From: CAYGZC01 sp964354225
GTDB lineage: Bacteria > Bacteroidota > Ignavibacteria > UBA10030 > SZUA-254
Direction: 5' to 3'
Assembly (NCBI GenBank): GCA_964354225.1
Contig: CAYGZC010000329.1
Location: 1-64,000, forward strand
DNA: 64,000 nucleotides
This document shows positions 9,629-19,621 of the stretch, one piece after another; the first letter of the stretch is position 1; each line of letters starts with the position of its first letter. A program made the translations under genes and the position numbers. The notes beneath the pieces were generated by a model. The model was not told where the DNA came from. It did not search any database and saw nothing but the letters and a program-made list of their open reading frames with translations.

Positions 9629-11815
9629 CTATACACTTCTTCTGTTATTATTATCGTCACGCGTGGTGTCCTGAACATTTCCATTTACCGTAGGTCTTGG
9701 ATTTGAAACAGCTTCAAATATATCTCTTAATTCTGTGCTTTCCGTTAAAGCATCTTTTATATCTTTTTTTACATATCTTTCTTTATCATAATCAATAGAT
9801 TCTAAATAATCGGCCAAAATATCGGCTACTTTCTCTGTAAATGTTCCAGCTTCTAATAATTCTTTCAGTCTTGATTCATTTAACGCTCCCACGTTGGGCA
9901 AATTCGTAGCTCCAAAACTTTGCCAATCTAATGGTACTACATTACCCAATAGAGCTATATCGGCTGATTCTGCAGCTTCTTGTAATGCATCCTGTAAATT
10001 TTTTGGAGAAGCATATGGTTTTACTTGTGTATTCATCATTAATTCTTTAGGGAAAGCAACACCTATTTTTTTCATTCCTTGTTCATCGTAGAACTGTTGC
10101 ATATACTTTATTAATTTATTTTTATAAAATATAGCTAGTTTTTCATCAATTGCTCCTCTTCTTACTTCTTTGTCAATGATAGTATCTATTATTTGTTCCA
10201 TAGAAGTACTAACAACTTCTTCTCCATATTGTGGTGTTCCTTCTGGTGTATCTTCAAGTCTTTTTCTATATCTCAATCGTTGGAAGCTCATTTCACCTAA
10301 TAAAGTCATTGCATCTTTATTTAAAATAACACCTAAATCTATTTTCTTTGGTTCTCCCAGTCTAGCTTCTGGTGAAGCTGGTAAACCTGTACCAGGATCT
10401 ATTTCTTGTAAACGCTTAAACTCAGCTAATACTTCCGATATTTTTGGATTATAATTACCAACGTTTTGAAATGTAGTATAAAGTCTAGTATTTTTATCGA
10501 GAATATCTATATTCATAGTTCTTTGTGGGTCTTTTTCTACTATTTTTTTCATTAAACTTTCCCAATATAATTCACCCGATCCAAACTCAGGACTAACCAT
10601 TTTTCTCTCATCTATCATTCCACTTACAAATTGTTCATTGGATATTCGTCTTGATCGAATATCTCTTGATGTTGGATAAATTGATAGTTCAGCCAATTTT
10701 TCTGGACTTACTTTCTTTATAGATTCTACTGGTATATCGAAAACATTTCTCGCTATTTGTAACATTTCTGGCCATTGTCTTAAATTAGATATGACTTTTC
10801 CTGTTTCATCTACTAATTTAGATATTTCACCGTGATATAAAAGTACACCTTTTGAAGGTCTACCTGGTAACTCAATATCATCTCTCACTCGTGCTCCTTG
10901 AGAAAGATCTCCAACAGTTTTTTGACCTCTCAAAAAATGAAGAGAAATTCCTGGTACTTCGGAATAAGCTCTTTGTATACTACGTATATTATTCATGCTA
11001 ATATTATGAATATCAATATCAGCTACAGTTTCTGTTATTCTTTGTAAAGCCCTCGAATCATCATTAACAATAGCAACTGCCATCTGTGAGAATAATCGTT
11101 CTAAATCATTTTTTAATTCTTGTTTTAGGGTCTCAAGTGGATCTATACCTGGTTCTGTTATTCCATATATATCTCTTAATGTCTCTCTTTGTTTTGTCTC
11201 ATCATTTGCAATCGTAGCTATAGATTGTCTTATTTTTGTCGCTATCCAATCATCTTTATTGTGTAACAATGTATTCATTGATATTAATTGAGCATATTCC
11301 AACTGTTCTGGATGTGGTACTCTAAATACAGCTAATTGAACATTTCTTAATATTCTATCAATACTATGTAGAACTCTTGTTGTTGATTCATCTTGGTTAA
11401 TTCTTATTTCTTCTGTCGTTTCATTCTGATTGTTTTCTAATCTTTCTGTATTTTCTTGTTGTAATCGCTGTAATTCTTCATTAGCACGTTGTAATTCTTC
11501 TTTAGTTTGATGTAATTCATCCTGTGTATCTTCACTATCTTCATCTATCTGTTTTTTTAAGCTGGTATTAGAAGCGGTTAAATCGGCTTTTGATGCCGGT
11601 TTTTTGTCCTCCTGCAGTGTGATTGTAGAAAATGACGTCTTTTTACCCGTGAAAACTTCATAGGCTTCTTTTAGTTTGTTTATATTTTCTGGCTTTTCAA
11701 TATTCGACATAGATTCATCCATTTGTTGTAATATCTTAGCCAGATCACTCAATTCATTCTTCTTCAATCCTTCCATCTTTATTGCAAGAATGGCGTTCAT
11801 GGTATCTTGACTCAT
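9629..11815 (-). CDS. Probable tape measure protein
   Basis: 728 residues, largely helical and charged. A long coiled coil spans about residues 70-150 (DELHQTKEELQRANEELQRL and continuation), with further helical segments to the end. It lies after the tube genes and a chaperone-like gene and before the baseplate genes, the standard place of the tape measure, and is the longest gene of the tail module. No transmembrane segment or peptidoglycan hydrolase motif seen. At roughly 1.5 angstrom per residue it would fit a tail near 110 nm. Confidence 0.6.
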   Translation of the reverse strand: MSQDTMNAILAIKMEGLKKNELSDLAKILQQMDESMSNIEKPENINKLKEAYEVFTGKKTSFSTITLQEDKKPASKADLTASNTSLKKQIDEDSEDTQDELHQTKEELQRANEELQRLQQENTERLENNQNETTEEIRINQDESTTRVLHSIDRILRNVQLAVFRVPHPEQLEYAQLISMNTLLHNKDDWIATKIRQSIATIANDETKQRETLRDIYGITEPGIDPLETLKQELKNDLERLFSQMAVAIVNDDSRALQRITETVADIDIHNISMNNIRSIQRAYSEVPGISLHFLRGQKTVGDLSQGARVRDDIELPGRPSKGVLLYHGEISKLVDETGKVISNLRQWPEMLQIARNVFDIPVESIKKVSPEKLAELSIYPTSRDIRSRRISNEQFVSGMIDERKMVSPEFGSGELYWESLMKKIVEKDPQRTMNIDILDKNTRLYTTFQNVGNYNPKISEVLAEFKRLQEIDPGTGLPASPEARLGEPKKIDLGVILNKDAMTLLGEMSFQRLRYRKRLEDTPEGTPQYGEEVVSTSMEQIIDTIIDKEVRRGAIDEKLAIFYKNKLIKYMQQFYDEQGMKKIGVAFPKELMMNTQVKPYASPKNLQDALQEAAESADIALLGNVVPLDWQSFGATNLPNVGALNESRLKELLEAGTFTEKVADILADYLESIDYDKERYVKKDIKDALTESTELRDIFEAVSNPRPTVNGNVQDTTRDDNNNRRSV

Positions 11816-12402
11816 TTATTCATCGCCGCCAATATTGTGTCTAAATCTTCTATCTTGTCTATTTTTTTAGTTTGATAAGGATTTGTTATTTCTAAGAATT
11901 CTTTCTGAAGAGGTGTGAGTTTCCAAAGTTCACTGGTTAAAGGCACATGAAGTTCCCATAACATTGTTAATAATTCTTTCCCATCTTTTGTATTTATTTT
12001 ATATTTAATAAGACTTGTGGGATAAGAAGACATAGAAATAGCTTCTATAGCCATTTCATGCACATAACGCATCTTCCGTACATCCTCGATATTGAAGGAA
12101 GAATCGCGAAAATCTTTCATACTATGATAGACTACCCAATAATCAAATTCCTGTAGATATCGGAGATAATTGGTAAACATCTCCAGAGGAATCGTGGTAA
12201 GATCAATTTTTCCTTTTAAAGTGCCAAGTTGGATTTGAAGAATTTGTCTGGCCAGTTTTTCATCACAGATACCAACACTTTTGTTCTTGGCATCATCGAA
12301 TTCTGCACTGGAAACTGCGCGTATGGGAATTTGTTGGGTATCATAAGGAAAAAATTTCTTAACTTGGATTCCCATGCGAATCATGTTAAGAATATCGTCC
12401 AT
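11812..12402 (-). CDS. Tail assembly chaperone-like protein
   Basis: About 197 helical residues, between the tube genes and the tape measure, where tail assembly chaperones lie. I start at the ATG at 12402 because GGTGA is 5 bases upstream; a TTG four codons earlier also keeps the frame. The stop overlaps the tape measure ATG (ATGA). No slippery frameshift sequence was obvious. Role inferred from position only. Confidence 0.55.
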   Translation of the reverse strand: MDDILNMIRMGIQVKKFFPYDTQQIPIRAVSSAEFDDAKNKSVGICDEKLARQILQIQLGTLKGKIDLTTIPLEMFTNYLRYLQEFDYWVVYHSMKDFRDSSFNIEDVRKMRYVHEMAIEAISMSSYPTSLIKYKINTKDGKELLTMLWELHVPLTSELWKLTPLQKEFLEITNPYQTKKIDKIEDLDTILAAMNK

Positions 12403-12407
12403 CAGTG

Positions 12408-12980
12408 TCACCAATAGGTATTATTTTCAAGAAATTTTGTATTAAATGCATCACGACCTTCCTGAATACCACGTCCAAATGGAACGGAAATATCGGATGA
12501 GACACTTGATTCTGTTTTATCTTTAGTTATTGTTCTAAATATTTCATTTAAAGCCACACCATTAAAACTGGTTTTTGGTACATCACCAACAGCATAATCG
12601 GTGGACATATCATTAATATGACATTTTATCAATCCTTCTCGATAAAGTTTATGTTCCACATCTGCCGGTTCTGTATGAGAATCAACAAAAGAAGCATAAA
12701 ATGTCTGTTTTGTGGCCATGATAGTTCTGAATAATCTATCCGAAGTTGAAAGAGATGGTACGGTTATAGAAAAAGAATAGGCAATAGGTTTTCCTATTAC
12801 TCCGTTGTTAAATTCTCCGGGGCCTATACCGTGTACTTTATCATAAGTTGTGGCGGTAGTATAGGTTATGGTGTTGGGTAATACAATATCGATTTCTTTA
12901 TATGCACCGAGAATTGTTTCATTATCTAAAACAATAAATGTAACAATCCGAGATTTCTGGAAGTTAAGATCCTGCGACAT
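12408..12980 (-). CDS. Tail tube protein, copy 2
   Basis: 190 residues starting MSQDLNFQKSRIVTF. It aligns with the upstream gene (MSQMLNFDKARIATE) through the start, a central GKPIAYSFSITVPS / EKPPEFRFSIGVPS block and the LFRTIMATKQTFYASF / LFRALQTGRIPFNMSC block, so it is a tandem duplicate. Such sheath-adjacent beta proteins form the inner tube of contractile tails (gp19-like fold). Two tube genes may mean a two-component tube or a specialised terminal ring. Confidence 0.65.
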   Translation of the reverse strand: MSQDLNFQKSRIVTFIVLDNETILGAYKEIDIVLPNTITYTTATTYDKVHGIGPGEFNNGVIGKPIAYSFSITVPSLSTSDRLFRTIMATKQTFYASFVDSHTEPADVEHKLYREGLIKCHINDMSTDYAVGDVPKTSFNGVALNEIFRTITKDKTESSVSSDISVPFGRGIQEGRDAFNTKFLENNTYW

Positions 12981-12986
12981 ATTTTA

Positions 12987-13544
12987 TCACGCCCATTCCG
13001 CAAATAATGCTGATAAGGTAGTACTTTCGTTTCCACTACCGAAAAAGTTCGTGTAGATTAAACTATCTACTGGTGTTTCCACCGGATGACCATCTGCACC
13101 AATATAATTATACATATACCGTAAAGCAATACCCGCAAATAAACTCATAGGCGCTTCGCCCACGTTTATAGTTAATTCCCGACTTTCAATCCGACATTCC
13201 ACCAAAGTTTCCCGCAGTAACTTAAATTGAGAAGTTTCGGAAAAATCTGTAGCATCATAACAGGACATATTAAATGGTATTCTTCCTGTCTGTAATGCTC
13301 TGAATAGAGTTACTTCAGGTGACATGGATGGAACGCCGATAGAAAAACGAAACTCGGGTGGTTTCTCGATATATCCCATATTATATTCGGTAATACTATG
13401 ATAGGGTTCTGCGGGAAATGTAGTTTTTATATTTACCCGATTCACTAGTGTAATAGGTAAAACTTTCATATTACTCATACCAGGTGTTTGATATGCAACT
13501 TCCGTTGCAATCCGTGCCTTATCAAAGTTTAACATCTGTGACAT
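12987..13544 (-). CDS. Tail tube protein, copy 1
   Basis: 185 residues, directly after the sheath gene with SD AGGTGATCC 6 bases before the ATG. Homologous to the following gene (shared MSQ-LNF-KARI start and F-FSI-VPS core). Position immediately after the sheath and before chaperone and tape measure is the classical place of the major tube protein. Which of the two copies is the major one cannot be told from sequence. Confidence 0.7.
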   Translation of the reverse strand: MSQMLNFDKARIATEVAYQTPGMSNMKVLPITLVNRVNIKTTFPAEPYHSITEYNMGYIEKPPEFRFSIGVPSMSPEVTLFRALQTGRIPFNMSCYDATDFSETSQFKLLRETLVECRIESRELTINVGEAPMSLFAGIALRYMYNYIGADGHPVETPVDSLIYTNFFGSGNESTTLSALFAEWA

Positions 13545-13554
13545 GTTGGATCAC

Positions 13555-15123
13555 CTATCCTGTGCCAAATAATGCGGTTACATTAATATATTCAATGTCT
13601 CCGGCAAATAAGTAGGAGATAGATATATTATCCACAAGGCTACTGGCTCGTGCAGATGCCAGTATAATTTTATCTGGATCGGATAATTTATTTTCATTTT
13701 GAAGGTATGTTTCGATAGGGATAACTACCGTAAAGTTACTATCTATAATCTTCTCCATGCTAAATGCTTGATACCCTGCTGATTCTATAGCAGAACGTAA
13801 TCCTTGAACTCCACGATAAGTGTAAGCTGGTCGATTGAATAAATATCCATAGATCCTATCCTGTACCAGTTTAAAAACATAATTTCGGCACTGGACATAG
13901 TTTATTTTTCCTTCTCTTCCACTACCGAGAGTTAGATTGCTTCCCCAACGGATACCTTCATTTATTCCAAATGAGACGGGAATATAGACATAGGGATTTA
14001 TTAAAGCGTTCATAGCCCGCCGTGATTCCATACCATCGGGAAATTCGGATTGTGTGAGTAAACTTTTACCAAAAGTCGTGGTAGGTCGATAATTCTGCAT
14101 TCGGATGGCGGTAAGATCAACTGCTGGATCGATAGCTGATTCATCCGCAAGTTGCTTGGTACTTCCGAGAAAGACATATTGGTCGGAAACCATATTTTTA
14201 AGATCTTCAAATTTATAGGCGTCGGTATCATAGGCTGTGCCGCTAGCATAAAGTCCGGTGATTTTATCACCCGGTTTTACCCGTTCAGGTAAAGAAAAGG
14301 CAAACATACATGGCTTCTGATTCGCTACAAATTGATCTACCATAGATCTTCCCAAGAAAAGATCATGTAACCAACCTTTTCCACCATAACAAAGACCACT
14401 GAAATATTTATATCCAATATTACTTCCAGGTGTAGGTCCAGTTTCTTTCGATGGATCATAGGCAAATAAAAGAAATTGAAAGTTATATAACGGATTAGAA
14501 AGTTCTTTATAGGCTAATCCTATTGGCTGTGGAACTACTGAAGCCTGTAATCGATCATATTCCGAAAGTACGAAGATTCCTGTTGCTGTTCCTTGTGTTA
14601 CACCCGATATTGTTAATCCACTAATAGAATTAAGGGTCATAGCACCATTATATATACCATTTACAACATGATCTTCCCAACCACTGGTGACTTTATACCA
14701 TGCACCTGTTGGAAAGGTTACAGATGTTAAAGAACCTGTTGCAGGTTGCATGAGATAAAATTGACGATCATCTGTTGCACCTGTTAAAGGACTATATTGA
14801 CAGACAAAAGTTTGATTGGTACCATTTTTTATACCATCAAATTCTTCCTCTGTTTGTTCGGATGATGTAGAAGGTATACAATAAAGTATGACCGAAGATA
14901 CGGCACCTCCTCCAACATCACTTAAAAAGGCTTTGGTAGCGATATAAGCACTATCTGTGGTTACTAAACCATATTCTTCTCCTAACAAAGCATCAGCATC
15001 TCTAATATCATCTATTATACCAGAATAAGCCGTGGCTTTTCCAATAATAACCACTTTTCTCTGGTTTCTAATAGCTGCAACGGACGGAGCCGTTCCCGGT
15101 GTAATATTTACATACATTGTCAT
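13555..15123 (-). CDS. Tail sheath protein
   Basis: 522 residues. The N-terminus (MYVNITPGTAPSVAAIRNQR) and the early VVIIGKATAYSG core resemble contractile sheaths. The C-terminal third carries YVQCRNYVFKLVQDRIYGYL, later FTVVIPIETYLQNENKLSDP and a final SISYLFAGDIEYINV strand, the typical sheath C-terminus. It marks the virus as a myovirus type. Start overlaps the upstream stop as ATGA. Confidence 0.8.
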   Translation of the reverse strand: MTMYVNITPGTAPSVAAIRNQRKVVIIGKATAYSGIIDDIRDADALLGEEYGLVTTDSAYIATKAFLSDVGGGAVSSVILYCIPSTSSEQTEEEFDGIKNGTNQTFVCQYSPLTGATDDRQFYLMQPATGSLTSVTFPTGAWYKVTSGWEDHVVNGIYNGAMTLNSISGLTISGVTQGTATGIFVLSEYDRLQASVVPQPIGLAYKELSNPLYNFQFLLFAYDPSKETGPTPGSNIGYKYFSGLCYGGKGWLHDLFLGRSMVDQFVANQKPCMFAFSLPERVKPGDKITGLYASGTAYDTDAYKFEDLKNMVSDQYVFLGSTKQLADESAIDPAVDLTAIRMQNYRPTTTFGKSLLTQSEFPDGMESRRAMNALINPYVYIPVSFGINEGIRWGSNLTLGSGREGKINYVQCRNYVFKLVQDRIYGYLFNRPAYTYRGVQGLRSAIESAGYQAFSMEKIIDSNFTVVIPIETYLQNENKLSDPDKIILASARASSLVDNISISYLFAGDIEYINVTALFGTG

Positions 15124-15710
15124 TCTATTGGCACCCTCATTTGTTCAGTATAACCAGACACAGTTATAATAGTTCCTGTAACACCAGATATATAATACGG
15201 AGACTTATAGTCTGGAGCCATGGGAGCAGGTTCATCTGTCCATCCATTTAGGGTAAGGACATCGAAGGTTAGCTCATATCCATACTGCCGCTTGGTAAAT
15301 ATATTTGGTAATACTCTATGTCCGAAGCTATATTGGTCTACTGAACCACCTGTAATTAAACTGTTCCAATAAACCTTTATATAACTTTCTATAGTTCTAA
15401 GCCATGCCTGTGTTAGATACCTTCCATCAAGAGATCCTGTGGTACGGGCAAACACCCGTACCGCAATTGTATCAACATCGGCATAACCGTAGTTATGATA
15501 ATTTGGATTCGCCCTTTCTCCGAGATAATTATTAATAGACATCATATATTTCCGATTACTCGGTAAATGACTTACCACAATAAAGGGATTATCCCGTTTC
15601 ACATCTTCCATTGATTGAGTAATTGGTGGAGTGAAAGCCACACCACTATAATAATAATCGAGGTTACTTAGACTCGTAACCAATCGGTCTAAAGTTTCTA
15701 TATCAAGCAA
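15120..15710 (-). CDS. Tail terminator / neck protein candidate
   Basis: 196 residues, upstream of the sheath, the place of tail-completion proteins (gp15/gp3-like). Contains NPFIVVSHLPSNRKY and a repeated aromatic beta pattern. The start appears to be TTG at 15710, preceded by GGAGGGAAG, and overlaps the end of the upstream gene. Family not firmly recognised; the call is by position. Confidence 0.55.
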   Translation of the reverse strand: MLDIETLDRLVTSLSNLDYYYSGVAFTPPITQSMEDVKRDNPFIVVSHLPSNRKYMMSINNYLGERANPNYHNYGYADVDTIAVRVFARTTGSLDGRYLTQAWLRTIESYIKVYWNSLITGGSVDQYSFGHRVLPNIFTKRQYGYELTFDVLTLNGWTDEPAPMAPDYKSPYYISGVTGTIITVSGYTEQMRVPIE

Positions 15711-16119
15711 TTATCTCTTCCCTCCGTAGCACAAAATAATAACAATCTGCCTTCATTCCCAGCGGTATAATGTTAAAAATTCGAAAAGATTCCGAACCAG
15801 AAATAATATAATCGTCGTGAGAGGGAGGAAAGGTACTTCGATCCTGTCGATTTGGTATTCCCCGAAAGAACTTCATATTGAACCAGAACATCGGTACATA
15901 AGCTTCTATCACGTTCCGTTCACCCCGAGGATTGGTGAGAGAATATCCATCTGTTGTCATATTGAGCATGGTTACATCATATGAGATACTGATAGGAATA
16001 TTTGGATATAAAGTTCCCGTCATATGTATTCTTCCTTCTGGACCAAGGTTTTTTACAGTACGATAATAGCAAAAACCGGTGAAATATTTTGCGGAAGTTG
16101 CTAAAATAGATTGCCACAT
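15703..16119 (-). CDS. Head-tail joining protein candidate
   Basis: 138 residues, beta-rich (GRIHMTGTLYPNIPISISYD), no cysteine motif. SD AGGTGA precedes the ATG. Located between the capsid-proximal connector and the tail terminator, so likely a head-closure or neck protein. Overlaps both neighbours. No family recognised. Confidence 0.55.
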   Translation of the reverse strand: MWQSILATSAKYFTGFCYYRTVKNLGPEGRIHMTGTLYPNIPISISYDVTMLNMTTDGYSLTNPRGERNVIEAYVPMFWFNMKFFRGIPNRQDRSTFPPSHDDYIISGSESFRIFNIIPLGMKADCYYFVLRREEIIA

Positions 16120-16652
16120 TATAATTCACCTAATTCATAATCATAATCCGAAATATCATCCTTCCAACCATAGCCACGTGCAGTGCGATCAAAGGCTATA
16201 GCACCGTATTTGCTATTACTGGTGAGTGTTGAACCCGAAATACGGTTCCAAAGTTTTATATAGGCTTCTACAAGGCGAAAGCCTCGCATACGCCATGATT
16301 CATGAGAGAGTAAGGCGTAGAATGGATCTGAAGATCCCTGTGCAAAGAAGAACATTGGAGTACCAGAATCATATCGTTTGGTATATTTACCCATTGTTTC
16401 CTGACTAATATTTCCGTAAGCTGCTTCGGCTTCCCGTGTCATTCCCGCGTATTCAATATAAAAACAGAGTTCTGCTGCGGCTAAAAATCCGCTAATATCT
16501 GTAACAGGTAAAGGAACGTTGAGTTTAGTTATCCATGAATCGACATCTGCAGTCGATAAAGTCTGCATAATATCTGTGATGTTCTGTTCTGTGTAATCTG
16601 GTCTAAAATAGTTGATTACTTTTGTAATATCAGGTTTTGTGGCATATGGCAT
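16119..16652 (-). CDS. Head-tail connector (gp6-like) candidate
   Basis: 177 residues from the ATG at 16652, chosen because GGTGAT lies just before it; an upstream in-frame GTG would add four residues. The helical N-terminus (TKPDITKVINYFRPDYT...) and position directly after the major capsid gene fit adaptor proteins that dock on the portal. No sequence signature strong enough to name a family. Confidence 0.55.
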   Translation of the reverse strand: MPYATKPDITKVINYFRPDYTEQNITDIMQTLSTADVDSWITKLNVPLPVTDISGFLAAAELCFYIEYAGMTREAEAAYGNISQETMGKYTKRYDSGTPMFFFAQGSSDPFYALLSHESWRMRGFRLVEAYIKLWNRISGSTLTSNSKYGAIAFDRTARGYGWKDDISDYDYELGEL

Positions 16653-16687
16653 ATTTATCACCACAATTAAAAAAGAAAAAAGAAAAT

Positions 16688-17836
16688 TTAAACTGTCTTA
16701 AGGGCAGTTGCTCCTACAACCATGACTTTAGAAAAGTCATCAACCCGAGGTGCGTAGCAGAACATCATTTCACTGAATTGCATCTTTGTGCGAGGATCTT
16801 CCCATTCATTCGCATAGAATGCACTAGAGTTGGTATGTTCGGGCATACACTTGGCGGTGTAGAGGTTACCGATAGTTCCATTGGTAAATAATGCCCATTC
16901 AACGGTATCGGACCCGGAGGTCATAGTCATCATTTTCTGTACTTTTCGTGAGGTCCAGTCATCTGGGCGAACATCTCCCATACCTGGATATCCAACACGA
17001 CCAGCGTTCAGCGAACTATCCTTATAGGTTTGGCCCATTACTTTTTGGAATTTCACCCCTTTAATAGAAGTCGCGATTTTTGTTTGAGTGGCATCGTAGT
17101 GAAATTTAATCAGTTCTAAGATTCCACTGTTATTTTCCATACCGTATGCGGTGTTATTTCCGACAAATGCACGGGTTAATTCTTCCTGTGCAAATTCGGA
17201 ATAATACAGATCCAACTTATTTAGTTGTTCCACCAGATTTCCTGTGGTATCGGTCCATTTCTTTCCCGCCAAATATTGTCCACTTGCAGGGTTAGTTTCG
17301 GAGGCATCGAAGTACTTATAGCGACCGGCTTGTTTGGCATATTGGTTACCGAATCTGTTCATAACAGCTGGTACCATGCGCACGTAGGAACAGAGTATAT
17401 ATTCAATATTACGTTCCATAGATTTTACTGCGTTGGTAACAAGTAATTGCTGGGCTTTATCCAGAAATCCCGCTTTAAATTGTTCCTTAAATTGCAGTGG
17501 ATGAGAAACTGGTCCCCATTCTTTGATCATACGGCATTGTGATTCCTCACGATCGAACGCAACGGCACGAGGCCGAGGTAATTCGAAGTAATCGTAGAAA
17601 TCAGCTATTGATTGTGGATCGGCAACAGTATTAACTGTCCATGCGGTTTCTTTATCCACAACATGTCCATCCGAAGTTACCGCTGCCGTCTTTGGAAAGA
17701 GATCGGTTAATACGGATTTCCAGATGCTATCATAAGTAATAAACAGATCGGTATACGCTTCTTTGCGCATCCAAATCGGTTCGTTGCTATACAATGTATT
17801 TAACATTGCATCGTATCGTCCCATGTAGTCTGTCAT
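16688..17836 (-). CDS. Major capsid protein (HK97-fold) candidate
   Basis: 382 residues. Long helical segment early (EQFKAGFLDKAQQLLVTNAV, then SMERNIEYILCSYVRMVPAV), followed by a beta-rich C-terminal half with DTVEWALFTNGTIGNLYTA and a final MVVGATALKTV strand. It follows the protease-scaffold and decoration-like genes and precedes the connectors, the standard place of the capsid gene. GC content and codon use look optimised relative to neighbours. Fold assignment is inference from gene order and size. Confidence 0.7.
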   Translation of the reverse strand: MTDYMGRYDAMLNTLYSNEPIWMRKEAYTDLFITYDSIWKSVLTDLFPKTAAVTSDGHVVDKETAWTVNTVADPQSIADFYDYFELPRPRAVAFDREESQCRMIKEWGPVSHPLQFKEQFKAGFLDKAQQLLVTNAVKSMERNIEYILCSYVRMVPAVMNRFGNQYAKQAGRYKYFDASETNPASGQYLAGKKWTDTTGNLVEQLNKLDLYYSEFAQEELTRAFVGNNTAYGMENNSGILELIKFHYDATQTKIATSIKGVKFQKVMGQTYKDSSLNAGRVGYPGMGDVRPDDWTSRKVQKMMTMTSGSDTVEWALFTNGTIGNLYTAKCMPEHTNSSAFYANEWEDPRTKMQFSEMMFCYAPRVDDFSKVMVVGATALKTV

Positions 17837-17838
17837 AT

Positions 17839-18609
17839 TTATACCCCCGTCATTTCGTGAACATCAACCATATATTCCACTTGAAATCCTGTGGCTTTAT
17901 CGGTTGACCAGAAACTGATTATTTTTGTTGCTTTATCAACTTTGCAGGTATGTGCAAATGTTGGTGCTACCAAATAGCTAACAGAACATGCTCCTGTTAC
18001 TCCAGCAGTTCCACCTGTATCAACATCCACACTTATTACACGAAGTGGTCTATAGGTGAGAGTTCCAGTATTTCCACCAGGACTTGAAAGATGTTCTGAG
18101 AAGAAAACTTCATCAGGAATACGTAAGGTATCTACAAATACTTTACAAAGCATACCAGTTCCACAACCGGGTTCAATAACTTTTCCCAATCGGAACATAC
18201 CAGGTTGCCAATCAACAAATCCAGAGGCATCTGGTGCAATATCCATACCAGCCATGGTCTTGCTTCGTTTTGTTCCAGAAACAAAGATCATACTATATGG
18301 TCCCATATGTAATACAGTAAGATCGCGGGTATAAGGTGAGGTTCCTGCATAACGCATTCCGTCACCAAGAGCTGCAACCGGATCTAAGTTTCGCAGCGAA
18401 ATACCGAGTGCCGGTTTTACGTGAGTAGCGTCAGTGTAAAGTTCAACAGTGACTTTATTAAAATCATCGGAATCATAAGGTACGGATGCTCCCGAAATAG
18501 AAATAGGACAAGCTTGCCGTGCTGATTTAGTAGCGGCTACTTTATAATAGCCCTTGGAGAAATAATTAGGCCCTTCAAGGATATCTAAGCCTTCAGATCC
18601 ATAACTCAT
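17839..18609 (-). CDS. Capsid decoration protein candidate
   Basis: 256 residues, beta-rich and glycine-rich, no long helices. Lies between protease-scaffold and major capsid genes, where head decoration or capsid-stabilising proteins are common. Start overlaps the upstream stop (ATGAG). No named family recognised. Confidence 0.5.
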   Translation of the reverse strand: MSYGSEGLDILEGPNYFSKGYYKVAATKSARQACPISISGASVPYDSDDFNKVTVELYTDATHVKPALGISLRNLDPVAALGDGMRYAGTSPYTRDLTVLHMGPYSMIFVSGTKRSKTMAGMDIAPDASGFVDWQPGMFRLGKVIEPGCGTGMLCKVFVDTLRIPDEVFFSEHLSSPGGNTGTLTYRPLRVISVDVDTGGTAGVTGACSVSYLVAPTFAHTCKVDKATKIISFWSTDKATGFQVEYMVDVHEMTGV

Positions 18610-19586
18610 TGTCCAATCCCCTCGGCTTTAAAGAACTCCGTACGTTTCTTTTTAAGTTCTTCAATGGCTTTATTTACATCATCTGCTCCAAGTGCCTCTA
18701 TACGAGACTGTTCAAGCGTCTTCGTGACGATTGCTGGAGCTTTTGTCTTCTTGAGTTTTGTTAATCGTTCGACCAATTGTGCTTTAGATCGAGACGGATA
18801 AAACTCTTTTGTAAGCTCTTCATCAATTTCGAGCTTCACCAGCTCGTCAATAATGGGTTGCTTTTCGGCTTGTTCGAGTTTCTTATTAGTGATCTCAATT
18901 TGTTTCATAGCATTTGTTAATTCAGCTTCATATTTCTTTGTAATGCTATCCGCAAATTCTTTGATCCTGTCCTCAAATTTCTTATCAGATTGTTCGAAAC
19001 CCTTGAGCTTGGCCTCAAAATCGGCATTTTTCTTTACCGATTCGTCTAATGCAAGCTTTAGCTCTTCAACAGTTTGTTCTTTCTTGTCGTTTCCCATAGT
19101 TATAACCTCGGAATTGAGGCATTCTTCACAGACAGGAATATGAGTCAAAGAAAACTCATAAGGTCTTGCATCTAATACGAGTTGGTTCTTTTTATACTCT
19201 TGCACACCAATCGAGATCCCTATCGGTGATTCGAATTGCTTTTTCTTAACATATTCAACGGCTTTTTGCTGATACGGAGTATTACTCATCATCTCCGCCT
19301 CATATTCAAGCCCTCGAACATCTTTCCCCTCATTATCCTTTAACATTACGCTCTTTACCGAAATCATATTACCTAAAATAGTACCATTTCCGGGTGATGC
19401 GGGGTGTATATGTCGATAAATAAGAGATTGATTTGGTGAAAATCGAACCACATTTTTCCAGATATCTTCGGAATATTCGAGATATTTGTTCATCGCGGCA
19501 ACGCCTCTTATAATAACCTTATCCTGTACATTTTCCGATTCAAATTTTCGGGTTTCCATTGTTATTTGGCGCGGTTCGTTATCCAT
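18606..19586 (-). CDS. Prohead protease fused to scaffold
   Basis: 326 residues with two parts. Residues 1-165 look like an HK97/U35-type prohead protease: VIIRGVAAMNKYLEYS, IYRHIHPASPGNGTILG, SPIGISIGVQEY and YEFSLTHIPVCEE give candidate His and Ser residues. Residues 170-326 are a Lys/Glu-rich coiled coil (for example ELKLALDESVKKNADFEAK), typical of an internal scaffold released during maturation. SD GGAGGTTATG, and the start sits in TTTTTTATGG, a rare T-tract start on this strand. Confidence 0.7.
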   Translation of the reverse strand: MDNEPRQITMETRKFESENVQDKVIIRGVAAMNKYLEYSEDIWKNVVRFSPNQSLIYRHIHPASPGNGTILGNMISVKSVMLKDNEGKDVRGLEYEAEMMSNTPYQQKAVEYVKKKQFESPIGISIGVQEYKKNQLVLDARPYEFSLTHIPVCEECLNSEVITMGNDKKEQTVEELKLALDESVKKNADFEAKLKGFEQSDKKFEDRIKEFADSITKKYEAELTNAMKQIEITNKKLEQAEKQPIIDELVKLEIDEELTKEFYPSRSKAQLVERLTKLKKTKAPAIVTKTLEQSRIEALGADDVNKAIEELKKKRTEFFKAEGIGQ

Positions 19587-19621
19587 AAAAAATTCATAAC
19601 CTCCGTTATTTTTATACCTTT

